The position numbers were made by a program, and so were the translations under genes. Below the pieces are notes generated by a model. It ran no database searches. It was not told the origin of the DNA and saw only the letters and a program-made list of their open reading frames with translations. From a virus: 64,000 nt of DNA. The stretch covers positions 1 through 64,000 of the IMG/VR virus record IMGVR_UViG_3300035670_000022, one strand, 5' to 3'. This document shows, piece by piece, positions 7,495 through 13,722 of the stretch (positions are counted from its first letter, which is position 1; each line of letters starts with the position of its first letter).

Positions 7495-7869
7495 TTAGGC
7501 TTTAGAGTTACCTGTAACGAGCAGGTTGTATACCTCTCCTGCTTGGGGGATCGTCGTTGAGTCTACGTATTGACCGCTGTGGCGAAAACGAATACGGGAA
7601 ACGTCGTTGATCCCGAGAGAGTCTGCGGCGCTGGAAAGAATGGAGTGTAGCTCAGTATTGTCGGCTGCAACAACGACCTCTTCGGTACCGAAGATAAGAG
7701 TTACCCCTTCTAGAGGATCAATGCTAGAAACAGCTTCTACATCGTCGCTGAAGTCTTCTTCAAACACTTCTTGGGTAACAGCAACTTCTTCTGCGGCGGG
7801 CTGCTCAACAGGGATATTGCTCAAAATAACTTGGTCTTCTGCGGAAGCGGTTTCGAAAATCGTACTCAT
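7495..7869 (-). CDS. Ubiquitin-like beta-grasp protein (PRTRC-C-like)
   Basis: The first ~52 residues are acidic and low in hydrophobics, so probably disordered. Residues 55-119 fit a beta-grasp fold: strand GVTLIFG, a second strand EVVVAA, helix TELHSILSSAADSLG, then strands RIRFRHSG and VYNLLVTG. The protein ends ...VTG-NSKA, with Gly120 four residues from the end, so exposing a glycine terminus would need trimming, plausibly by the JAMM protease. It is the first gene of the cassette (Ubl, B-like, JAMM, E1) and is followed by a strong terminator, which suggests it is made in excess. The fold is predicted by eye. Confidence 0.68.
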   Translation of the reverse strand: MSTIFETASAEDQVILSNIPVEQPAAEEVAVTQEVFEEDFSDDVEAVSSIDPLEGVTLIFGTEEVVVAADNTELHSILSSAADSLGINDVSRIRFRHSGQYVDSTTIPQAGEVYNLLVTGNSKA

Positions 7870-7908
7870 AGTTGTAAACCTGGGAATAGTGTAAATACTT
7901 GGTTGATT

Positions 7909-7971
7909 CTTTTACTCTTCTCTGTTTTTACTCTGACTCAGTCAAGCCTTAGAAACAGAGAAGAGTACAAG
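7909..7971. promoter_or_regulatory. Inverted pair of the dispersed motif
   Basis: A motif copy at 7909-7927 (minus-strand orientation) faces a second at 7953-7971 in the opposite orientation. The two pair over 19 bp with one mismatch, around a 25-nt centre that contains TGACTCAGTCA. The left copy is 40 nt upstream of the Ubl start. It could be a cruciform or RNA hairpin, a terminator for 7980-8738, or a paired protein-binding site. Confidence 0.55.
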
Positions 7972-7979
7972 GGACTGGG

Positions 7980-8738
7980 TTATACAGCTTTTTGTAGCAT
8001 CTGCTTTAGGTCTTCGGCAGTTACATACTTGCTGTTGACGCTGTGACCAATCTCGACTTGGTCGGCTTGAATATCTAAAATGTGTTTTTCTTCGAGCAGG
8101 CTCAATATATCGTCTATGTTTTCTTTTACCTGTGTAGGGCTATAGCTTCCACAATTATCAATAAAATAGGCGCATAGATCATCTACCGTATAGACAGGAT
8201 AATACTGATTCTCTTTAAGCAGCCCTGGTAGCACATTCAGTTGAAAGAACTGTGCCATCTCGGTAAGATTGACGCTAAGTTTATTGTTTAGGTCATTATT
8301 TAGGTACTGTTCTGAGAAGCGTAAGAAGCACCCTTCCGGTTCTTCTAGAATGTTCAACTCTACCAACTCTTGTCTTAGACAATAGCCGATCCAGTTCTTT
8401 TCTTTTTCAGTAAGTATCGTGTCTTTTTCAATTTCGTCTACGACTTGTTGTCTTTTGAACTGATTGCTGCCTACTTTAGCCCTAACTTGGGGCATCACTT
8501 GGTTAATCAAGTAAGTAATAATTTCGGTGCGCCCCATAGGCTCAAACCCTAACACAGACCCTATACCTACAGGGCGGGGGTCTACTTCAGCAGCAGGAAC
8601 CAAAGACAGCTTGGGGGAGTCGTCTGTTGCCTGCATGCTTTGAATAATTCTGGTTGCTTCTTGCACTAAGGACATGTCTCTTAGCTTGGCAGCTTCTTCT
8701 AGTGCTTCCCAGAGTTTGTCCTTGATTAAATTTGACAT
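7980..8738 (-). CDS. Hypothetical protein, 252 aa
   Basis: A mostly helical soluble protein. Residues 60-135 contain helices spaced as in a winged-helix or four-helix domain, and a second helical region covers 150-250. No catalytic motif, cysteine cluster or membrane segment is seen. It lies just upstream of the Ubl cassette on the same strand, separated by the inverted motif pair, so it could be a substrate, regulator or unrelated neighbour. I do not recognise the family. Confidence 0.55.
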   Translation of the reverse strand: MSNLIKDKLWEALEEAAKLRDMSLVQEATRIIQSMQATDDSPKLSLVPAAEVDPRPVGIGSVLGFEPMGRTEIITYLINQVMPQVRAKVGSNQFKRQQVVDEIEKDTILTEKEKNWIGYCLRQELVELNILEEPEGCFLRFSEQYLNNDLNNKLSVNLTEMAQFFQLNVLPGLLKENQYYPVYTVDDLCAYFIDNCGSYSPTQVKENIDDILSLLEEKHILDIQADQVEIGHSVNSKYVTAEDLKQMLQKAV

Positions 8739-8775
8739 CGCTTTATCGACCCCTAACTGTGTATATTTGCGTGTG

Positions 8776-8797
8776 AAAGGGGAGCCATGCCCCCTTT
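8776..8797 (-). terminator. Hairpin, possible terminator
   Basis: AAAGGGG pairs with CCCCTTT around an 8-nt loop in the gap between 8805-9200 and 7980-8738. The minus-strand 3' side has only three T's, so termination would be weak. Confidence 0.45.
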
Positions 8798-8804
8798 ATG
8801 AGTG

Positions 8805-9200
8805 TTAGTTTACAAACGGGTTTGCTTCTTCGTATGAGGTTCCTTTTGGAATTGTAGGTAGTTGAACGACTTCAGGGCAATTACTCATAACATAGCTCTT
8901 ACCTGTCTGGATATAGGTCTTTCGAGCCGCCCGTCGACTAGGATCTTTGAGCAGGATTTTGCCGACAGTTGTAGCCTGACCGACATTGTTAATCAAATAG
9001 TTCCAAGAGGCTTCTTCAAATACCTCTTCTTTTGTCGCTGCTCCGTTTTCATGGGCTGTACAAATAGAAGCCCCTAGGTTTTCAGCAGAGTTTATGACAA
9101 TGTTCTGAGCATCAGGTTCCGCTTTGACTAAGAAGGCAGTAGCACTCAGACCAATAACAGCAGCAGTAGCAGCGGAAGTGTATACGAGAAATTTCTTCAT
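8805..9200 (-). CDS. Secreted small protein with signal peptide
   Basis: Residues 1-27 form a clear signal peptide: Lys-Lys, then a hydrophobic Ala/Val/Leu core ending FLVKAEP with a possible cut after Ala27. The mature part is ~104 residues with two cysteines (Cys47, Cys109) that could pair in the periplasm. No enzymatic motif is seen. An exported early protein may alter the envelope, for instance in superinfection exclusion, but that is only inference. A motif copy lies 44 nt upstream of the ATG. Confidence 0.6.
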   Translation of the reverse strand: MKKFLVYTSAATAAVIGLSATAFLVKAEPDAQNIVINSAENLGASICTAHENGAATKEEVFEEASWNYLINNVGQATTVGKILLKDPSRRAARKTYIQTGKSYVMSNCPEVVQLPTIPKGTSYEEANPFVN

Positions 9201-9243
9201 AGATTTGTAATCAAGGAGAAGTGTTTTTTGACTTTTTGTTTGT

Positions 9244-9263
9244 CTTTTACTCTTCTCTGTTTT
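9244..9263 (-). promoter_or_regulatory. Dispersed motif copy
   Basis: An exact copy in minus-strand orientation, 44 nt before the ATG of the secreted protein and downstream of the integrase stop (9295). Confidence 0.5.
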
Positions 9264-9294
9264 TGCTTGACGTATTTCTTGCCGTTAAGTTCCC

Positions 9295-10422
9295 TTAGAT
9301 TATCGGGGGAACGTAGTCACGGGTAACGCCTGCATATTCAGAGAGAATAGTCTGGGGGGAGTTGCCACAGTATTTAGCAATATCAGTTAGACTCTCTCCA
9401 GATCGCATCAATAGAGTAATGCAACAATGTCTCATTTGATAGGGATTGCGATACCGGATATCCGGCAACTCCGCGAGGACGTTCTTCCAGGCGTTGGAGT
9501 TAAAGCTATCCCAGTTGAGTCTTGCTCCCCTAGAGCTATAAAAGACATAGGGGCGGGAGCCGGTCAACCGACGTTGTTCTTCTAGCGCTTCTTTAACCTT
9601 TTGGTTAATTAGGATATGTCGGCTTGCTTGAGTCTTGAGCCGTTTTGTATCTTTTCGTTGAACATACGAGTTACGAAAAGTGATGGAATCCTCACTAACG
9701 TCAGACCACTTTAGTCCTGCTGCCTCCGACGGTCGACAACCGACAAAGAACAAGAACGTGACTAAAGGAGCATATTTGCTGTAAGTCTTGCTATTCTTGA
9801 ATGCCTCTATTATTCTATCCCTCTCCTCTTTAGTAAACGGATCGGGCTCTTCATGCTCTTGGGTACGTCTAACATTTCTGCTGACCTCTGTGCTGATCTG
9901 CTTAAAGACGTTGGTCTCTATTAAGTTAGACCCTACAGCCCATTCGCAGCATTCGCTAAGGCGCATTAATATCTTTCGCGCTTGTTTAGGAGGCTTGTGT
10001 TCAAGCAGCCAGTCTCTTATCTCTAAAGCTGAATCTAACGAGGTAGATGGCAATAAAGGAAGCACGTTACCGACTCTACGCTTATAGTCAAGCTCTAGAC
10101 TGACTTTAGCCAAACCCAGTCTTGACTTATACTCAAAGAATTTTTTCCAGAGATCTATTAATGTCGGATTGGGTTTCTCTTTTTTGTTATTCTTAGCAGT
10201 GTTTTTCTTGTTGCTTTTGGGTTTGTATCTTTCTAGGGTATGATCAAAGTCTCCTTTTTCTAAGTCAAGATCGATCTGGCGTATCACGAACTCCGCGTGA
10301 CGCATGTGGGCACGATCACCATATTTACCGTTTTTTACAGGGGAAAACACATAGCGTTTTCCGTCGACTTGAATGCGGATGCGAATGCCGCCACTGTTAT
10401 TCTCCAGTTTAGGGAGAGACAT
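9295..10422 (-). CDS. int: Tyrosine recombinase / phage integrase
   Basis: The 375-residue protein has an N-terminal arm-binding-like region, a core-binding SAM-like helical domain (~85-180) and a catalytic domain (~195-375). Active-site residues are visible: Arg230 in GCRPSEAAGL, Lys263, the YQMRH box with Arg331, Asn354 in GNS (often His), and the nucleophile Tyr363 in SEYAG. This is a full-length, intact integrase. Its start overlaps one repeat pair of the putative attP, next to a tRNA-His 3' segment, so site-specific integration into a host tRNA-His gene is the likely role. Confidence 0.93.
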   Translation of the reverse strand: MSLPKLENNSGGIRIRIQVDGKRYVFSPVKNGKYGDRAHMRHAEFVIRQIDLDLEKGDFDHTLERYKPKSNKKNTAKNNKKEKPNPTLIDLWKKFFEYKSRLGLAKVSLELDYKRRVGNVLPLLPSTSLDSALEIRDWLLEHKPPKQARKILMRLSECCEWAVGSNLIETNVFKQISTEVSRNVRRTQEHEEPDPFTKEERDRIIEAFKNSKTYSKYAPLVTFLFFVGCRPSEAAGLKWSDVSEDSITFRNSYVQRKDTKRLKTQASRHILINQKVKEALEEQRRLTGSRPYVFYSSRGARLNWDSFNSNAWKNVLAELPDIRYRNPYQMRHCCITLLMRSGESLTDIAKYCGNSPQTILSEYAGVTRDYVPPII

Positions 10423-10442
10423 GGTCTGAAACTGGTCTAGAA
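10421..10442 (-). repeat. Paired 11-bp repeats (arm-type site candidate)
   Basis: Two TGGTCT units 11 bp apart overlap the integrase start codon. The 22 bases match 10741-10762 at 18 positions. Paired short direct repeats flanking an att core are typical of integrase arm sites; a third inverted unit (CTTAGACC) lies at 10453-10460. Confidence 0.5.
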
Positions 10443-10550
10443 TTTTTCCGATCTTAGACCGTTAACGTTAAAGATGCAACCCTATTTTTTAATTTTTTAT
10501 TAAGCTGGACTCCTTTGCTAGTAGGCGTTTGACACACTTTAATAAGTGAG

Positions 10551-10597
10551 GGCGAACGATGGGATTCGAACCCACGAGTGGAGGAACCACAATCCTC
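10551..10597 (-). tRNA. 3' part of tRNA-His(GTG), att core (not a complete tRNA)
   Basis: On the minus strand, from 10597: anticodon stem GAGGA, loop TTGTGGT with anticodon GTG, stem TCCTC, variable CACTC, T-stem GTGGG, loop TTCGAAT, stem CCCAT, acceptor strand CGTTCGC and discriminator C. All stems pair. The matching 5' half (acceptor GCGAACG and D-arm) is absent upstream. C73 is the hallmark of tRNA-His. A bare 3' half beside an integrase is the standard signature of attP identity with a host tRNA gene. Confidence 0.85.
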
Positions 10598-10740
10598 TGA
10601 TGTAATTCTTTTCCTACCTAGACTAGAGGCCTATCTCAATAATCTACAAAAATCGAGCTTTATCAGTTGCTGTGTTTAGAGTGCCAGATAAGCTGCAAAT
10701 GATGTAGGTGACTTTTTAAATTTGTGCACGCTTTTTTAAG

Positions 10741-10762
10741 ATGGTCTAAAAATGGTCTAAAT
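10741..10762 (-). repeat. Paired 11-bp repeats (second arm-type candidate)
   Basis: ATGGTCTAAAA is followed by ATGGTCTAAAT. It has the same unit and spacing as the pair at the integrase start, 320 bp away on the other side of the tRNA fragment. Confidence 0.5.
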
Positions 10763-10782
10763 TTTAGGTGTACACATATAAG

Positions 10783-12342
10783 CTAATTGGATTTATCTTG
10801 GGCAAAAGGCTGCCCAGTGTTGCTGCATTGAACAGCCCGTTCTAACTCCAAGGCTAAGTAAGCTAAATGCACGGCTTTTATGGTGGGATGCATAAGAGCT
10901 ATTTCTCGACATATTTGTAGAGGGTTACAGAAATTAAGTGGATAAAATTTCTGATCGAGGTAACTACCTTTTGGGCAAGTGTGAGTAACTTCTATGCCGT
11001 TTTCTTTTAAAGATATGACAAAGTTACCAACGTCATCATGTAAGACGTGTTTAAATTGATACTGCTCGTTGATTGTTTTTTTAGCTTTCTCTAAACTCCA
11101 CTCATAAATATGAGCCGCTTGAGAAATGCAGACTAGGTCACCACAAGAGAGGTAAATATTTTTATTGAGTGTTCTTATCTGTTGACATACTGTTTCTTGT
11201 ACATAACGAAGCGCTGTCAGATTACTGCAGTAGGCTGTGTATATGTCGTGGCTGCGAAAGGTAGCTGTCAATATTAATTTGCCTTTAAAGATCTTTAGGT
11301 TAATTTGGGTTAGACAGGGAGGCTGCGCTGACCCAGCGTCGTTCTGCGGAATCCATAGAGAGACGACTGCTCGGTTGCTATCAGGGTCTTCAATCAAGGT
11401 TCGAACAGCACTTTCTACTTGATTTATCGGATTAAATATTCTTTCGCCATAGGTATACTCAACATCTTTATCTTCTTTGGGGTGCAGCATATCGTAACAA
11501 TACTCTAAGATACTCTCTCGACTAGTCACAAGCCAATCAGGAGTGTATAGCTCTTCAGGCTCTGCCTTAATAACAGAAATAAGATTTAGCAACTCCCGCC
11601 GCTTGCCGACGTTTTGTCCTGTGTAGTATACGGCGTGCATCGCCTTAACCCACGTATGGGCTATTGTTTCTGCCTCTACTCTGACTCCGTTGTCCTGTCC
11701 TGTAAATACCTGAGGGCTAGACTTTTTAATCAAATAAACCTTCGGGGCTTGCTCTTTTGGTTTAGACTCTTCTTGTGGATTAGCTTCGATATGCTCGTAA
11801 AAACTTTTTAGGTCAGTCCAGTAATGAAAGCTGCTGCATAAACTTTGAAGGTCTTGTTCGGTAAAGATGCCATCTACCTCTCCTATTACTTGTTTAGAGG
11901 AGAGGATATCCCACCGCTGTTCATACTCACTCACTTTACTATATACATAATATCCCCTCAATAGCTGTTTCAGCGCCTCACTGCCTTTAGCTAGCCGATC
12001 CTGTTTAGTGCAATTCAGAATATGAATTGGGTACAAGACTGGATTGGCAACTAGGTTAGCTACCAGAGGGCTTAATCCACAGAACGGGTTGTAGAGACTA
12101 CCAATGCAACCGTAGTCTATATTGCTAGACTCTAGCTTTGTTTGCACTCTTTCTTTAGGTGTCCAGCCTGTAACAATGATGGTGTTGCCTTTGCCTAAAA
12201 GCAGATCTTCTTTGCGGTATAGCGGTTGGTAAGACATTAGAGGTGAATAATATGAACACTTGGGGGAAAGGTCGGGATGTTCTCTGCCTTGTCCGACGTT
12301 TGGACAGCCTGTAACATCGTAGGAGTTACCCACAGTAAACAC
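10783..12342 (-). CDS. thyA: Thymidylate synthase with N-terminal DUF4346-like domain
   Basis: ThyA methylates dUMP to dTMP using methylene-THF. The catalytic domain (~225-519) shows YGERIF (298-303), Arg324, the nucleophile Cys343 in PPCLTQ, the RSHD dUMP-binding motif (363-366) and Asn374. The N-terminal ~130 residues contain YGCIGSLYNPFCGLSPLVANL and resemble the domain fused to thymidylate synthase in cyanobacteria and archaea (DUF4346, MtrA-like). At 519 residues it is about twice the size of a bare ThyA. The start is GTG at 12342. It stands with the ribonucleotide reductase genes in a nucleotide-synthesis block. A dUMP/dCMP hydroxymethylase is an alternative. Confidence 0.8.
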   Translation of the reverse strand: MFTVGNSYDVTGCPNVGQGREHPDLSPKCSYYSPLMSYQPLYRKEDLLLGKGNTIIVTGWTPKERVQTKLESSNIDYGCIGSLYNPFCGLSPLVANLVANPVLYPIHILNCTKQDRLAKGSEALKQLLRGYYVYSKVSEYEQRWDILSSKQVIGEVDGIFTEQDLQSLCSSFHYWTDLKSFYEHIEANPQEESKPKEQAPKVYLIKKSSPQVFTGQDNGVRVEAETIAHTWVKAMHAVYYTGQNVGKRRELLNLISVIKAEPEELYTPDWLVTSRESILEYCYDMLHPKEDKDVEYTYGERIFNPINQVESAVRTLIEDPDSNRAVVSLWIPQNDAGSAQPPCLTQINLKIFKGKLILTATFRSHDIYTAYCSNLTALRYVQETVCQQIRTLNKNIYLSCGDLVCISQAAHIYEWSLEKAKKTINEQYQFKHVLHDDVGNFVISLKENGIEVTHTCPKGSYLDQKFYPLNFCNPLQICREIALMHPTIKAVHLAYLALELERAVQCSNTGQPFAQDKSN

Positions 12343-12372
12343 TGAAACAGAGCAGACCAGATTAAGATGTCT

Positions 12373-12900
12373 CTAATATTCTTTTTCATTAAAAGCTCCT
12401 TCGGCTATATTGCCTTGTTTGTTAATTACTAGTTTCGTAACCAAATAGTCATCGTAGGCAGCAACTAATCTGCCTTGTAGGTCTAAATACTTATCCATAC
12501 ACATTATTGTCCAGAGGGCATCTGGGGGAGTTTTTGGTAGTCGTCTTACGGTTTTGTACATTGCTTCTTCTATGGAGTCTTTCTGATGTAGGTAAGCGGC
12601 GACGCAAAAGCAAAAACTCAATATCTTTTCTGTTCTGTCTTCCACCAGTAGTAATTCGTGCTCTGGTTTTGTACAGGACAGCACGTTAAAGAAAGTCTCA
12701 ATATCTAGGAGTGTCGCTTGCTGTCCTTCTTCTCCTGGAAAAGAGTTATCTAATGACAGCACTAGTCCAAAGGGGCGGGCTTTACTATTGCGGATGAAGT
12801 TATCTATGGCTTCTTGATCAATGCTCAAGAACACGTAGCACTTTAATGAAGTAGGAATCTCTTCTCTTAAGGAAACACTGTCAAGAAAATTTATTTGCAT
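12373..12900 (-). CDS. Hypothetical protein, 175 aa
   Basis: A compact alpha/beta protein: an initial beta strand (CYVFLSID), a helix, a central region with Cys pairs in SFCFCVAAYLHQ, and a helix followed by PKTPPDALWTIMC. No known catalytic motif is recognised; the CX5R signature of tyrosine phosphatases is not present. It sits between the ribonucleotide reductase beta gene and thyA on the same strand, separated by a hairpin, so a role in nucleotide metabolism is possible by context only. Confidence 0.55.
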   Translation of the reverse strand: MQINFLDSVSLREEIPTSLKCYVFLSIDQEAIDNFIRNSKARPFGLVLSLDNSFPGEEGQQATLLDIETFFNVLSCTKPEHELLLVEDRTEKILSFCFCVAAYLHQKDSIEEAMYKTVRRLPKTPPDALWTIMCMDKYLDLQGRLVAAYDDYLVTKLVINKQGNIAEGAFNEKEY

Positions 12901-12910
12901 CTATCTATAG

Positions 12911-12931
12911 AGAGGGAGTATCACTCCCTCT
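12911..12931. terminator. Hairpin between nrdB-like gene and 12373-12900
   Basis: A perfect 9-bp stem AGAGGGAGT / ACTCCCTCT with a 3-nt loop. Only the + strand side has a T-run (TTTT); in the direction of transcription the hairpin is followed by CTATAG. A processing or stabilising hairpin is as likely as a terminator. Confidence 0.45.
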
Positions 12932-12944
12932 TTTGAGTATTGTT

Positions 12945-13694
12945 CTAGCTGTAGGCTGGTAGGTCTACTGCAGATATTTCAAAGAAAGCGGGCATACGGC
13001 TGCGTCGAGTCGGGTTTAACTCTTCTGACACACCGTTGTAAATTAGATTGTCTGATTGACGTATCCAAAAGTCTTTATCACCCCAGCGGTTATCCGGGAT
13101 GTTAAAGTCCTGAACGACCCAGCTAACAGTTGCTCGGCGTAACTTATCAACATGTTGGGTCAACTCAATACCAAGTTCTTCACAGAAGCGAGAGTTACAG
13201 GCGACATGAGTCTGTTCATCCCGGGAAATGTCAGCAGAACATGTGCGCATACCTACGTTACCTAAGAAACGGAACATCGGTAGGATCACAAAAAAAATAC
13301 CCCTCTCTAGCACCATTGCTTTAAGAATAGGGTGTTCTGTGGCTTCTTCCCAAGTTTTAACGATTTTCTTAGCTTCTTCAGTATAGTCCGGTAAGTACCC
13401 TTTGACAGAGTCTGCAACGTAGCTTAACGCTAAGTCATGTCGTTCTTCATCTACTATGTTGGATTCTAAGAGCTCCCTAGATCCGTCTGGGATGTCTTTA
13501 CGGCAGGCATCCTTAATGAACTCTCCAACCGGGATCTCCAGTAGTCGCAGAGAAAGAGCTCGAGCAAGAGCGTCTTCAGCACCTTCTACAACTAACCCAT
13601 TAGAGGGTTTTACTGGTGTCCACGATCTTTTTCTTTGGAGAAGTCTAGTATAGTATTCTTGTGACATCTTACTTAATTGATAACTAGAGAACAT
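12945..13694 (-). CDS. nrdB: Ribonucleotide reductase beta (R2-like) subunit
   Basis: Class I R2 subunits house the metal cofactor that starts the radical in the alpha subunit. The ferritin-like ligands are visible as Glu58, Glu83-x-x-His86 (DEERH), Glu129 and Glu159-x-x-His162 (RDEQTH). At 249 residues it is shorter than the usual ~330-370, lacking N- and C-terminal extensions; I cannot place the radical tyrosine. Two starts are possible: ATG at 13694, directly after a hairpin, and Met10 (13667). It lies 28 nt downstream of the alpha gene. Confidence 0.8.
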   Translation of the reverse strand: MFSSYQLSKMSQEYYTRLLQRKRSWTPVKPSNGLVVEGAEDALARALSLRLLEIPVGEFIKDACRKDIPDGSRELLESNIVDEERHDLALSYVADSVKGYLPDYTEEAKKIVKTWEEATEHPILKAMVLERGIFFVILPMFRFLGNVGMRTCSADISRDEQTHVACNSRFCEELGIELTQHVDKLRRATVSWVVQDFNIPDNRWGDKDFWIRQSDNLIYNGVSEELNPTRRSRMPAFFEISAVDLPAYS

Positions 13695-13718
13695 AATGGG
13701 CAGGCTAGCCTGCCCATT
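13695..13718 (-). other. 10-bp hairpin abutting the nrdB start codon
   Basis: AATGGGCAGG-CTAG-CCTGCCCATT is a perfect stem whose last base touches the ATG of nrdB. No U-run follows on the minus strand, whereas the + strand has TTTTATTT. Because it is adjacent to the start codon it could control translation or mark an mRNA processing site. Confidence 0.55.
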
Positions 13719-13722
13719 TTAT

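Larger units (their letters stand above)
10423..10782. other. attP: Putative attP region (non-coding, 360 bp)
   Basis: No ORF is supported here. The region holds repeat pairs at both ends (10421-10442 and 10741-10762), an A/T-rich spacer at about 10465-10505 and the tRNA-His 3' fragment at 10551-10597. It lies between thyA and int. This is the expected layout of a phage attachment site: core homologous to a tRNA 3' end, with arm sites on both sides. Confidence 0.7.

Noticed and set aside
10551-10597. A functional phage tRNA-His gene
   Set aside because: The 5' acceptor strand and D-arm are absent in the ~100 nt upstream, so no complete cloverleaf can form.
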